Source: Limnohabitans sp. MORI2 (lineage in GTDB: Bacteria > Pseudomonadota > Gammaproteobacteria > Burkholderiales > Burkholderiaceae_C). Taken from it: 64,000 nucleotides of DNA. The stretch covers positions 930,001 through 994,000 of the forward strand of contig NZ_AP027058.1 in the NCBI RefSeq assembly GCF_027925025.1, written 5' to 3'. The notes beneath the pieces were generated by a model that did no database searches, had not been told where the DNA came from, and saw only the letters and a list, made by a program, of their open reading frames with translations. The translations under genes and the position numbers were made by a program. This document shows positions 46,102 to 54,819 of the stretch, piece after piece. How positions within the stretch are numbered: the stretch's first letter is position 1; every line of letters begins with the position of its first letter.

Positions 46102-46804
46102 GACGCGGTCGTTCGATGGAAGTGTAGGGGCTGATGAGAAGCTCAGGGATGTGGATGGTTTCTAGGATGACGCTGTTTTGCTCAAATGAATTGCAAAGCC
46201 AGTCTTTTCGATGCGCGGAGTGGCTCAGAATGACATAGCTTTGCGAAATGCCTTGTCCCAAGCGGACACCTTGTGCTTTGAGTTGTGTTTCTGTGTCACG
46301 AGTGAGTAGGCAAAAACTCAATATGGGGGCTCCACTATCTAATGTCCATTCGCTCCAGATGCCAGCTAAATACAAAGGTGTTTGATCTAGCTGTTCAATC
46401 CGAACGGGTTGTTCACGCCCGTCTTTCCAAACGCTACCAAGAAAATAATCCACGGAAATCCAACAAAATTGCGCTTTGTTTAATGCACTGCGATAAGCGG
46501 GTTTGTTTGCAACGGTGGCGATATGCGTTACACAGTTTTGTGTGGCAGAGTGCGCATCACATGCCCATGATGGGATTAGCCCATACAACGCCAACTCTGT
46601 GGTGTGAGACACATTTCTGTAGTCAATCAACTTGCGGCGATGAATCACACAGTGGTCACCAGGGCCTACCATTTCATTGCGTTGCACAGTGGGTGTGTTA
46701 GGTTTCTTTAACACATCACGCTCGCTCGGCATAAAACGCCATGCAGAGTTTGTGGGGTAGGAGCCGCTCATTCCCTCTTGAGATAGATAACTTAACACTT
46801 GCAT
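46091..46804 (-). CDS. degenerate SRAP (HMCES/YedK-like) protein
   Basis: A 237-aa protein keeping the SRAP scaffold: LYGLIPSWACDA (for WGLIPSWA), VANKPAYRSAL (for EKPSFRSA), TPLYLAGIWSEW and SFCLLTRDTE. All known active-site positions differ: the catalytic Cys2 (MCGRY becomes MSGSY at 12-16), the NARSET Asn, the GFYEW Glu (DYFLGSVW) and the HDRMP His. Crosslinking to abasic DNA is therefore not expected. The start at 46804 has a GAGGT ribosome-binding site and overlaps the CbpM-like gene by 13 nt. Confidence 0.68.
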   Translation of the reverse strand: MQVLSYLSQEGMSGSYPTNSAWRFMPSERDVLKKPNTPTVQRNEMVGPGDHCVIHRRKLIDYRNVSHTTELALYGLIPSWACDAHSATQNCVTHIATVANKPAYRSALNKAQFCWISVDYFLGSVWKDGREQPVRIEQLDQTPLYLAGIWSEWTLDSGAPILSFCLLTRDTETQLKAQGVRLGQGISQSYVILSHSAHRKDWLCNSFEQNSVILETIHIPELLISPYTSIERPRHAT

Positions 46805-47088
46805 TGAGCTACCTCATGACGCAACTGCGAATTACTGAGTTCTAAGTCACTAATTTTTTGGATGTAATTAGCCAAGATCGCCATCGTGAATAGATCCAAA
46901 GCGAAGTCACGTCTTATTTGTGCAGCTTTGAGTAGCGTGTTGACATAGTTGTTCGGAACACGCAGGCCATTGGATGGCGTCTCTACAAGTGGAATAGCTC
47001 CGTATTCCAGCAACTCGTCCAATTCGCTGGCACCTAATTGACACAGCGCAGCAATATCTTTGAGTTCAATGCTTTGTGTGAGTTGCAT
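46792..47088 (-). CDS. CbpM-like chaperone modulator (MerR-type HTH)
   Basis: 98 aa from the ATG at 47088 (AAGGAG six bases before it). Pattern: LKDIAALCQLGASELDELLEYGAIP, an N-terminal MerR-like helix-turn-helix, followed by IRRDFALDLFTMAILANYIQ, close to the CbpM family's RRDL...N..G...L segment. CbpM inhibits the DnaJ-like CbpA. No cbpA is present on the island, so a different target such as DnaJ is conceivable. It heads the overlapping four-gene operon. Confidence 0.65.
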   Translation of the reverse strand: MQLTQSIELKDIAALCQLGASELDELLEYGAIPLVETPSNGLRVPNNYVNTLLKAAQIRRDFALDLFTMAILANYIQKISDLELSNSQLRHEVAQCKC

Positions 47089-47134
47089 AGCTGTCTCCTT
47101 TTTCAAAATTTTGAAACATCAGTGCGTATCAATG

Positions 47135-47150
47135 TGTGCTGTTTCGCACA
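47135..47150. promoter_or_regulatory. CRP-like palindrome before the CbpM operon and BON gene
   Basis: TGTGC-TGTTTC-GCACA is a perfect 5-6-5 palindrome in the divergent region, about 47 bp before the CbpM-like start. Confidence 0.5.
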
Positions 47151-47185
47151 TAACAAAAATAAATTTGATTTGTGTATGTAAGCGA

Positions 47186-47206
47186 GCGAACTTTTGAAAA
47201 GTTCGC
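47186..47206. promoter_or_regulatory. 21-bp perfect palindrome before the BON-regulator operon
   Basis: GCGAACTTTT-G-AAAAGTTCGC, 40 bp before the BON gene start. There is no T-run after it, so an operator is more likely than a terminator. It differs in sequence from the TGTGC sites. Confidence 0.5.
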
Positions 47207-47245
47207 AAGAAATTAAGCTGCCTGTATGGAAAAAGGAGTGGAAGA

Positions 47246-47506
47246 ATGACGGGTAGTTCTAAAGTGGTATTTGAAGATCGGCGGCGTTATCGCATGGAGT
47301 TGGCTATCAATCATGCGCTTCGAGAAGTTCTACATATGTTGTGGGGGCAGGTCAATGTGAAGATCATTAAGGGAGAAGTGGAGCTGAGAGGCTATGTACA
47401 AAGCGCAAAGAAGAAGGAAGAGCTGTTGCTGGCTGTTCGTGCTATTGCAGATGTGACACATGTGAAGGATGAAGTGATCGTCATGCCAAATCTATCGTGT
47501 GGTTGA
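47246..47506 (+). CDS. single-BON-domain protein
   Basis: An 86-aa protein with an AAGGAG ribosome-binding site. One BON unit covers most of it: VNVKIIKGEVELRGYVQSAKKKEE and AIADVTHVKDEVIV. No signal peptide. It starts the gene group that continues with two LuxR-type regulators and may sense or bind a ligand at the membrane. Confidence 0.8.
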   Translation: MTGSSKVVFEDRRRYRMELAINHALREVLHMLWGQVNVKIIKGEVELRGYVQSAKKKEELLLAVRAIADVTHVKDEVIVMPNLSCG

Positions 47507-47585
47507 CATAGCTTGTGTTGGCAGACGTACGGAGGAATTCACGTAGGACTGACAAGATGAGGTCTCTTTTTTGAGAGATATACCC

Positions 47586-48305
47586 ATGGTCCAAGCCCTT
47601 GTTCCATCAGCGCCATTGATTACTGATGATGAGTTGGAAGCTTTAATGAGTGATGACGCTGCTAATGCGTCACCAGCAATGCCTATTGAAATTATGTTTG
47701 CTGATCCACATCCTGTGGTTTTGGATGGTTTGATGCAGACGTTCGCTAACCATCCTGATTTTCTTGTCAAGACTTGTGTGCATGACGGTGCTGCAGCTTG
47801 GCGAGAAATTTTGATTTTGCAGCCGGATATTGTTGTCATGGAATTGACGTTGAGTGAAAAAGATAGCTTAAGTTTGATACGTGACCTCAGAGAAGAAAAG
47901 CTAAAAACATTGCCAGTGGTGTTTACACATGCCAGTATCTTGGATGTCTTGGGGTTGATAGCCGTCGGAGTAAATGGATTGGTTTCGAAATCTAAACCCA
48001 AGGAGACATTGATGGAGTGCATTAGAGAAGTTCATCACGGACAAAGGTGGCTAGATGAAGAGTATTCGGTCTGTGATCTAGCTCAAGGTGATATACCGCT
48101 AACGCGTTCAATCATTGAGCGATTGCTGACACTCAGAGAGCTATCTATTGTTCAGTTGTTGGTACGTGGGCGTTCAAATCGTGAAATAGCTAGTACATTC
48201 TCAATCGCAGAGGGAACAGTAAAAATTCACCTCAAGCACATCTACAAAAAACTCCAATGCCAAGACCGTGTAGATTTGTTGTCGCGAATGCGTCGTGACT
48301 TTTGA
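47586..48305 (+). CDS. LuxR-type response regulator with Glu at the phosphoacceptor
   Basis: About 239 aa. The receiver domain (~residues 31-150) aligns with NarL-type regulators, but the segment normally VLMD reads VVME, so the acceptor aspartate is Glu86. The acidic pair at the start is reduced (FADPHPVVLDG). Lys remains in VSKSKPKE. The C-terminal helix-turn-helix is complete (LTLRELSIVQLLVRGRSNRE, SIAEGTVKIHLKHIYKKL). Glu often mimics the phosphorylated state. A TTG at 47571 is an alternative start. Confidence 0.82.
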   Translation: MVQALVPSAPLITDDELEALMSDDAANASPAMPIEIMFADPHPVVLDGLMQTFANHPDFLVKTCVHDGAAAWREILILQPDIVVMELTLSEKDSLSLIRDLREEKLKTLPVVFTHASILDVLGLIAVGVNGLVSKSKPKETLMECIREVHHGQRWLDEEYSVCDLAQGDIPLTRSIIERLLTLRELSIVQLLVRGRSNREIASTFSIAEGTVKIHLKHIYKKLQCQDRVDLLSRMRRDF

Positions 48306-48318
48306 TCGGAATCTTCCC

Positions 48319-48894
48319 ATGTCAAAAAGTGTTTACATAGGGATGCGCCACGGTTTGATACAGCAGGGCGTAGAAGATTATTTAATGAGTCAAGATATGC
48401 GGTGTGTGTCACGCAGACTGCATCGACCCGACATGCTGATTGATGTCTGCGTAACAGATGATGCCAATGACGTTGTGAAATTTTCAAGCAGCCAAATTCC
48501 AACCGTTTTGTGCGCTGATTTTTATGAGCGCTCGGATGTTATAAGTGCTTTGCGTCAAGGTGCACACGCTTGCATTTCTGTTTGGGGTAGTTTCAAGCAT
48601 TTGCTTATGGCCATTGAGTCTGCGCGCATTGGTCAACGATATATATGTCCTACTTTGACGGAACTTTTGTGTGACAGTAGAAATCGCACACGCCTGCCAG
48701 ATTTGACGCCGCGTGAATCAACGGTTGTTAGCTGGATATCTGCGGGGTATACATCGAAGCAAATAGGCAGAAAGTTGGGTGTCTCGCCACATACAGTTGA
48801 TACCCATCGGCGCAACATCATGCAAAAAATTGGTGTGCATAAAGTTGCGGAATTAACTCGTTTTGCCGTCTTGCAGCAGGAGACTCAACCATGA
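48319..48894 (+). CDS. LuxR-type regulator with a receiver-like N-terminus
   Basis: About 191 aa. The N-terminal ~120 residues have a receiver-like fold pattern but no phosphoacceptor aspartate. The C-terminal LuxR helix-turn-helix is clear (LTPRESTVVSWISAGYTSKQ, LGVSPHTVDTHRRNIMQKIG). A GTG at 48295 overlaps the previous gene, but the ATG at 48319 with GGAATC is preferred. It follows the first regulator and may form a regulatory pair with it. Confidence 0.78.
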   Translation: MSKSVYIGMRHGLIQQGVEDYLMSQDMRCVSRRLHRPDMLIDVCVTDDANDVVKFSSSQIPTVLCADFYERSDVISALRQGAHACISVWGSFKHLLMAIESARIGQRYICPTLTELLCDSRNRTRLPDLTPRESTVVSWISAGYTSKQIGRKLGVSPHTVDTHRRNIMQKIGVHKVAELTRFAVLQQETQP

Positions 48895-49229
48895 TTGATC
48901 TTCATCGACGGGCGAAAAATATTGAGCTCATCAATAATGAGGCAAGAAAAATGTATGAAATCGAGTCACCATTTCTCACTTGGATCGAATTGATGCGTAG
49001 TCATGGCTACATTTCGATGACCATTTTGCAGGAAGAAATTTCGGATTTGTATGATGTAAAAAATCCTTTTGGGCTGCAAGATATTTTGCTCACCGTTTGG
49101 CTTGATCAAATAATTAACCAAACTAATTTTTCGACTGCAGTTTGGGATTTGTCAATGGCTACCCTGCGTCGCAATAGTTTGGTTCAGTTTGGCGTTATAG
49201 AGGAAGAAGTCTACAGTGTTCTTTCTTAA
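48891..49229 (+). CDS. small hypothetical protein downstream of LuxR regulators
   Basis: A 112-aa helical protein overlapping the regulator stop by 4 nt (ATGA). No domain is recognised. Features: LINNEARKMYEIESPFLTW, an EEISDLYDV segment and a Leu/Ile-rich centre (ILLTVWLDQIINQ). Its 3' end overlaps the convergent Crp/Fnr gene by 35 bp. Confidence 0.6.
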   Translation: MIDLHRRAKNIELINNEARKMYEIESPFLTWIELMRSHGYISMTILQEEISDLYDVKNPFGLQDILLTVWLDQIINQTNFSTAVWDLSMATLRRNSLVQFGVIEEEVYSVLS

Positions 49230-49911
49230 TGATGCCATAACACTCACACGTGTTTTTCAGAAGCGCGTATCGATCCATTACGTGAATATGTCCACGTGAG
49301 TAGGCAATAGCTCCCATTCTCTCCAATCGTTTCGCTGCTTCGCTGACCCCTTCTCGCCGAACTCCCATGGAGCGTGAGATTAAGTCATGAGTGAGTGATA
49401 AATCATCGCCTGCTACTCGATCTAATTGAAGCAAAAGCGTACGACATAGTTGCTGATCAATGGTATGGCGTCGATTGCAAACAGCGAGTTGAGATGCGTT
49501 TGTCATCAATATTTGCATGTAATGCAAGATCATTTGTCGGAATGCGCCAGATGCATTGAATTCACTCAACATCCATGGGGTAGCCAACCGGTAGGCAAGA
49601 CCATTGGTTATGACCACAGCCTTGCTTGATGTCGAAACGCTGCCCATGAAGATGAATACACCAGCCATTCCTTCATTGCCCATTTGCGCAAACTCGGCCG
49701 ACTTGCCATCTTCAAAGTCATATTGTTGCGAGATGATGCCGCTCAAAGGGAAATACACATGATGAATAGTTTGCCCAGAGTCAAAAAGAATGTTGCCAGC
49801 TTTGAGTTGGATGACTTCAATGTGTGGCTTCCATCTTTCCCAATCGTTATCTGCGAGCCCAGATATCAGTCGATTACCTTGCTTGATTAAAAACGATTCA
49901 ACGCGTTGCAT
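49195..49911 (-). CDS. Crp/Fnr-family regulator (second copy)
   Basis: A 238-aa paralogue of the regulator at 45361-46101: the same NDWERWKPH, QYDFEDGKSAEF, GNEGMAGVFIF, AVCNRRHTIDQQL and SMGVRREGVSEAAKRL blocks. Cupin sensor at ~20-145, winged helix at ~150-225. The cAMP motif is absent. A weak CRP-like half-palindrome (AGTCC-N6-GCACA, 49968-49983) lies upstream. The two copies have nearly identical recognition helices and may share sites. Confidence 0.86.
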   Translation of the reverse strand: MQRVESFLIKQGNRLISGLADNDWERWKPHIEVIQLKAGNILFDSGQTIHHVYFPLSGIISQQYDFEDGKSAEFAQMGNEGMAGVFIFMGSVSTSSKAVVITNGLAYRLATPWMLSEFNASGAFRQMILHYMQILMTNASQLAVCNRRHTIDQQLCRTLLLQLDRVAGDDLSLTHDLISRSMGVRREGVSEAAKRLERMGAIAYSRGHIHVMDRYALLKNTCECYGIIKKEHCRLLPL

Positions 49912-50009
49912 GCCTAAATTCCGTGAGATAGTTTCGACGGAATTTAGACACCTTTATAACTTCAGTCAGTCCGCCATCGCACATAACAGGCATCGAAAAT
50001 TTAAAGCTT

Positions 50010-50330
50010 TTATGAAATGCGGGCGGTGCATTGTCGAATCGTCATGATGCCTGCAATGCCATATACAAAGCTGATCCCAGCGAGTGATTGAATTGGATAC
50101 ATTGGCCATCCAATGTGAAAAATCAATACTGCAAAGCTCACCAAGCTGATTGCGATGAGAAAAACACCTAATACCCATAAAAATAACGCGAAGAAAATTC
50201 TCCGCTGAAGATTTATGAGCGCTTTCGATAAGAGCTGAAGCTGTAAATCAAACAGTGTGATCAGAAGAGTTTTCCAGCTATTTTGGGTTGACATCATCTT
50301 GATGAGTCCATCTGGCTTGTCGCTGATCAC
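50010..50330 (-). CDS. YqjE-type membrane protein (phage-holin-like superfamily)
   Basis: A 106-aa protein starting with GTG in a 4-nt overlap (GTGA) with the DUF883 gene. Two hydrophobic segments (FFALFLWVLGVFLIAISLVSFAVL and LAGISFVYGIAGIMTI) follow an amphipathic helix, matching the YqjE/DUF1469 family. Such proteins pair with YqjD and are linked to ribosome or membrane association in stationary phase. Confidence 0.7.
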   Translation of the reverse strand: MISDKPDGLIKMMSTQNSWKTLLITLFDLQLQLLSKALINLQRRIFFALFLWVLGVFLIAISLVSFAVLIFHIGWPMYPIQSLAGISFVYGIAGIMTIRQCTARIS

Positions 50331-50638
50331 CGACGTTTCATCAGAATGCCAATCAACAGCCCCACTCCGGCCGAAATGCCTAGCGCTTTGATGGGGTGGT
50401 ACTGCACATAGGCTTTGGTTTTTTGTGCTGCATGATTGATTTTTTCATTTGTATGGAACTCGATATGGTGTAGCTGCTCTATGGCATCACTGAGTTTTTG
50501 CGCCATGGATTTTTTCAATTCTTCAGAGTTGACTTTGCAGTCGTGTGATTTACTTTGTATGAGCAATTGCGCATCATGAATCACAGTCTTTAAATCATGA
50601 ATCAATTGAATTTTCTGAGCTTCGAAATTTTCTGACAT
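50327..50638 (-). CDS. DUF883 (ElaB/YqjD-type) membrane-anchored protein
   Basis: A 103-aa protein with a long coiled-coil-like helix (ETLIHDLKTVIHD region to HHIEFHTNEKINHAAQ) and a C-terminal glycine-zipper membrane anchor ending GISAGVGLLIGILMKRR, the DUF883 layout. Family members tether ribosomes to the inner membrane in stationary phase. An AAGGAGTC ribosome-binding site is present. It forms a unit with the YqjE-type gene. Confidence 0.85.
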   Translation of the reverse strand: MSENFEAQKIQLIHDLKTVIHDAQLLIQSKSHDCKVNSEELKKSMAQKLSDAIEQLHHIEFHTNEKINHAAQKTKAYVQYHPIKALGISAGVGLLIGILMKRR

Positions 50639-50919
50639 AAATGACTCCTTGGTTGAGAAGTTCCATTTTGAAGAAGAGTCAGAGCACAGTCTGTTCGGTA
50701 GCCCACGCCCATTTATTTGTTTTTAATGAGGCTTGCTATATCCCCTTGGCGGTACTTGATTCATGGGATTGTGAGAGCGCTTTAATTTAATGACACTGAT
50801 TGCGGATCAACAAAAAACATTGAGCAATTCGCATGAGTGGTTTGATGTTGATTTGTTATCTGTGTGGGTGCCGGCTCATCCGGAGTTGGCGCCAAGACTT
50901 TTACTTTAAGGAAATCATC

Positions 50920-51393
<474 letters not shown>

Positions 51394-51409
51394 GTTTTTG
51401 CGACTCCCA

Positions 51410-51445
51410 AGGGGGCGACAAGGTTTTACCGTGTCAATGCCCCCT
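51410..51445 (+). terminator. attenuator-like hairpin after the subunit gene
   Basis: AGGGGGC / GCCCCCT, followed by CCTTTTGC. The arms are 22 nt apart. It lies between the subunit gene and the next gene, so partial termination would raise subunit above secretion-protein levels, as in curli-type operons. Confidence 0.55.
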
Positions 51446-51465
51446 CCTTTTGCTAGGAGAAGCTT

Positions 51466-51885
51466 GTGCGTGATCGCAAATTGACGTTTATATTTTGCTT
51501 GGCATGCTTGCAAGTCGGGTTGTCTGCTGCACAGCCGGTTCCAGGCGAGGATCCCGTGTTGCTCAATCAAAGGATTCCGAGCAATATGTTCCCATTGAAT
51601 ACAGCAGTTCAATCGGTGCAGCCGAGCAACTCGGAAATCCCCGCGTGGATAGACGCAAAGTTGGCGCGTTTTCAAGCCAAAGCATTTGCGGCGGACACTG
51701 CCGGCGTTCTAACAGATCAAAACGTTATCACGACCACCGCGCAAGAGGGGGTCCGAAAAGTATGTACGCAAGACATTGGCAGTAACAGTACTACCACTGC
51801 TAGCGGTGCATTCAATCGTTATGGCCCCAAGCCCGAAGCACAGATCGTGGTTTTGCGCGGCGATTTGGTCAATATCTGCCGCTGA
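51466..51885 (+). CDS. small secreted protein of the curli/holdfast-like locus
   Basis: A 139-aa protein starting with GTG, with a CTAGGAG ribosome-binding site. Signal peptide MRDRKLTFIFCLACLQVGLS (cut near SAA-Q). Mature blocks include IPSNMFPLNTAVQS and a conserved-looking C-terminus VRKVCTQDIGSN...RYGPKPEAQIVVLRGDLVNICR with two cysteines that could form a disulfide. No known family. Size, secretion and position suggest a nucleator, chaperone or minor subunit. Confidence 0.68.
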   Translation: MRDRKLTFIFCLACLQVGLSAAQPVPGEDPVLLNQRIPSNMFPLNTAVQSVQPSNSEIPAWIDAKLARFQAKAFAADTAGVLTDQNVITTTAQEGVRKVCTQDIGSNSTTTASGAFNRYGPKPEAQIVVLRGDLVNICR

Positions 51886-51911
51886 GTCGGCCCTTGCTCA
51901 AAGGTTTCATC

Positions 51912-53615
51912 ATGTCGTTCATTTCTCACGCTACTCAATACCGGGTAGCCAAGATTTTTCATGCGCGCTTACTCTGTTGTGTTGGGGTCTTATTGTTGTC
52001 TGCATGTAGCACACCCATGGATGCACGCAAGGACGCTCTATTCCAGAGTTATGCCCCCTTATCTGATAGACCGAGTGTGAGGCCAGTGCGCGCTATGTCT
52101 AGCTTCTCGGATTCACTTCAGTGCATGGATCAACTGATGCGCGAGGCACAGGTGTCAACAACCTTGATCACAAGTAAACAAATTCCAGATTTTTCTACTC
52201 GTGCGCCAGTTGCGACGAAAGAAATGATTGTCACGGCTCTCTTGCAGATGTCTAGAGTAAGTAATGTGTTTCGCTATGTGGACTATGAGGTGGATTTGGT
52301 AAGGCAAGACACGGTGCAGAACTTGACCAATATTTTGCTAAATAACAACCAGGTTCAACTACAACGACCTTCTCTGTATTTTTCAGGGGCAATTTCTTAC
52401 GTAGATCAAAATGTGCTCAACAACCGAGGTAACTTTGGCACGTCGGCTAGCCGCTTCGAAACAGGCTATAGCAAAAATAGAAATGCCACGGTTGTTGCCT
52501 TAGAGTTGCATTTGGGTGACTTTCGCACCCGCACACTGATACCCGGCATGGACTCAGCGAATGAAGTCATCATCGGCAACGGAGGCGAAGGATTGGATTT
52601 GGCAGGACGTATTGGTGAATACGGTTGGCAGTTCAACGTTGGTAAAGACTACGCACAGGGCTCTGGCGCCGCTGTCCGTACACTCGTAGAACTTGCGGTG
52701 ATTGAGTTGGCAGGTAAGTGGGCTCGTGTGCCGTATTGGCAATGTTTGACGATGGAGCAAACGCATCCGAATTTTCAGCGCCAGTTACGTGATTGGTACG
52801 ATGAAGGCGCTGAAGGTGTGCACCAAGGATTGGTGAAGCAGTCTTTGATGTCAAAAGGCTATCTGAGCAAAACTTTACCGGCAGATGAAAATCCAACCGT
52901 CGTGCTTCGTGCCGCGATTGCAAGATTTCAAGCTGATCAAGGTATGGTGGTGACGGGCGTTGTTGATTTTTCAACATATGAGCGTGCTTTGCGGGATTTT
53001 GTATCCTTGGATGAAAAGGGAAACTTGGTACGGTACGGTTGGCGTTCTACCCAGCCAGATCCGATATCCATGGCTTGGAATGATTCGATCCCATTGCCAA
53101 GCTCTCGCAAAGCTTTTGGCATGCCATCTGCATCTCGTACCTTAAATCTTCAAATTGAAAACGTGATGAATGGACGCACCCAATTTGAAGTTGGCGAGCA
53201 AGTATTTATTTCGGCTACCGTTTCGCGAAATGCCTATGTTGCTTGCTATTTGTCCAACGCTTCAGGGTCCGTGATTCGCTTATTACCCAATACGATGGCA
53301 CGTGCGTATGTGTCAGCAAACCAAGCAATTCGTTTGCCGGATTGGATGACGCCCAATCCGGGCTATGTGATTGAAACAGCAGGTCCAGGTACCGAGGCGG
53401 TGATGTGCGTGGCGACGGATGATGATGTGAGTGCGCAGCTGGAACCCGTTTTGAGTATGCCGCCATTTACACCGTTGCCTGGAATCGTGGGTTTGAAGGA
53501 TGTAGTCAAAGGGTATGAGAAGGCGGTGGGGGGGCAATCGTTTTCACAAACCACGCTGGAGTGGAAGGTGTCCTCACGCCGACCATCCCAAGATGCACAG
53601 GTTAAGTCGCGATGA
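51912..53615 (+). CDS. CsgG/HfaB-like lipoprotein with peptidoglycan-binding and DUF4384 regions
   Basis: About 567 aa. Lipobox L29-S30-A31-C32 (LLLSACSTP) predicts an outer-membrane lipoprotein. Residues ~80-290 follow the CsgG pattern: TKEMIVTALLQMSRVSNVF, LYFSGAISYVDQNVL, ATVVALELHLGDF and a late LVELAVIELAGKWARVP. A peptidoglycan-binding-like segment (~300-365: GLVKQSLMSKGYLSK, IARFQADQGMVVTGVVD) and a DUF4384-like domain (~415-500: EVGEQVFISATVSRNAYVAC, VIRLLPN) follow. It is the likely outer-membrane export pore component. Confidence 0.72.
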   Translation: MSFISHATQYRVAKIFHARLLCCVGVLLLSACSTPMDARKDALFQSYAPLSDRPSVRPVRAMSSFSDSLQCMDQLMREAQVSTTLITSKQIPDFSTRAPVATKEMIVTALLQMSRVSNVFRYVDYEVDLVRQDTVQNLTNILLNNNQVQLQRPSLYFSGAISYVDQNVLNNRGNFGTSASRFETGYSKNRNATVVALELHLGDFRTRTLIPGMDSANEVIIGNGGEGLDLAGRIGEYGWQFNVGKDYAQGSGAAVRTLVELAVIELAGKWARVPYWQCLTMEQTHPNFQRQLRDWYDEGAEGVHQGLVKQSLMSKGYLSKTLPADENPTVVLRAAIARFQADQGMVVTGVVDFSTYERALRDFVSLDEKGNLVRYGWRSTQPDPISMAWNDSIPLPSSRKAFGMPSASRTLNLQIENVMNGRTQFEVGEQVFISATVSRNAYVACYLSNASGSVIRLLPNTMARAYVSANQAIRLPDWMTPNPGYVIETAGPGTEAVMCVATDDDVSAQLEPVLSMPPFTPLPGIVGLKDVVKGYEKAVGGQSFSQTTLEWKVSSRRPSQDAQVKSR

Positions 53616-54739
53616 AGCGGTTTTTTCTGATCTGCGTCATGGGGGTGGCTGGTAGTTTGTACGGGCTGAACTGGGCGGAAGCGCGTTATGAGGACGACCT
53701 CAAACTGAGCCAAACCACACCCGACATGGTGCCACTTTTAGACTCTCTACGTGATACCAATGAGCCTGAAACTGTCGTGCTTAAACAGCATAAGCTTAGC
53801 GAGCAGGCTGTGCGCGAATTGGCGCATTTCAGGACAACAGCCCTCGCGCCACCGATGGACGACGCGCAACGCGCGGCAGCAGGCCAGTCTGCTTGGATGT
53901 TAGGTTTGTTGTATCTGCATGGTGCAGGCGTACCCGCTAACTCAGCCAAAGCTAAACAATGGTTTACCTTGGGAGTGCATTACGGTGAGCCAATGGCACG
54001 TGCAGGCTTGGCGTGGTGTGCCTATGAGGGTTGTCAGTCATCAGCCAATTGGGCTCAGGCGCAACATTGGACACAGCAATTGATGTTGGCCGATCCCGCT
54101 CGGGCGTATTACATGCAGTGGTTACTAGAGCGTCAATTACGACCTCTCAATCCCAATGCTAACGAGGGTGTACGAAGCCTTACCGCCGCTGAGCGTGACT
54201 TATTGGACCGAGCGGTGTCTGGAGGCAATGTGCACGCCATGATTGATCTGGGTATTTTGTACGCTCAGGTTCACGATTGGCGTCACGCTTTGGCATTGTT
54301 TGAAGATGCCGCTGCACAGTCAGACGTTGCCAACCAGAATGCAATTTGGGTGCGTCAACACATGCGAATGGAGAACCAAATACCAAGAAGCAGTTCTAAA
54401 GCTCAAGTTTCGTTAGCAAAGGCTGAAGCACTTTTTAGATTAGCACGCAAATACCATCGCGGCGATGGCATCTCTGTCAACTATGTGGAAGCGATTCGCT
54501 TGTATCGTCAGGCGGACTCGGCAGGTAGTCCTTCAGCACGCCGCATGCTGTCGTTGATTTATTCTAGAACTACGCCTGATGGCGCGCTGGATCCTAGCTG
54601 GATGCGTCAACTCAGTGGGGTCGATGTAGCCTCTTTGGTGCCGAAGCAGGAGAATACGTTGAGTATTTCTGCCTTGCGTAAAGAGCCGACCCCATTGATT
54701 GATTTGGTGCCGCGTAAATGGTTGCGAATGATGGATTAG
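53612..54739 (+). CDS. periplasmic Sel1-like repeat protein
   Basis: A 375-aa protein with a signal peptide (MKRFFLICVMGVAGSLYGLN, cut near AEA-R). At least three Sel1/TPR-like helical repeats: AWMLGLLYLHGAGVPANSAK, VHAMIDLGILYAQVHDWRHA and LFRLARKYHRGDGISVNYVE. Such repeats scaffold protein complexes. It overlaps the CsgG-like gene by 4 nt (ATGA), so it belongs to the secretion locus as an assembly or regulatory factor. Confidence 0.78.
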   Translation: MKRFFLICVMGVAGSLYGLNWAEARYEDDLKLSQTTPDMVPLLDSLRDTNEPETVVLKQHKLSEQAVRELAHFRTTALAPPMDDAQRAAAGQSAWMLGLLYLHGAGVPANSAKAKQWFTLGVHYGEPMARAGLAWCAYEGCQSSANWAQAQHWTQQLMLADPARAYYMQWLLERQLRPLNPNANEGVRSLTAAERDLLDRAVSGGNVHAMIDLGILYAQVHDWRHALALFEDAAAQSDVANQNAIWVRQHMRMENQIPRSSSKAQVSLAKAEALFRLARKYHRGDGISVNYVEAIRLYRQADSAGSPSARRMLSLIYSRTTPDGALDPSWMRQLSGVDVASLVPKQENTLSISALRKEPTPLIDLVPRKWLRMMD

Positions 54740-54746
54740 CAGATAT

Positions 54747-54772
54747 GGTGCGTTAGCGCACCTTATTTTTTA
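54747..54772 (+). terminator. terminator of the secretion locus
   Basis: GGTGCG-TTAG-CGCACC, a perfect hairpin, followed by TTATTTTTTAC. It ends the locus 8 nt after the Sel1-like gene stop. Confidence 0.8.
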
Positions 54773-54819
54773 CACATTTTGTAAAAAATCATGACTATTG
54801 AAACCATTAGGAGATTCTT

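Noticed and set aside
54747..54762. GGTGC-N6-GCACC palindrome as another CRP-like operator
   Set aside because: It is followed directly by TTATTTTTT and sits after a stop codon, so it is better explained as a terminator.
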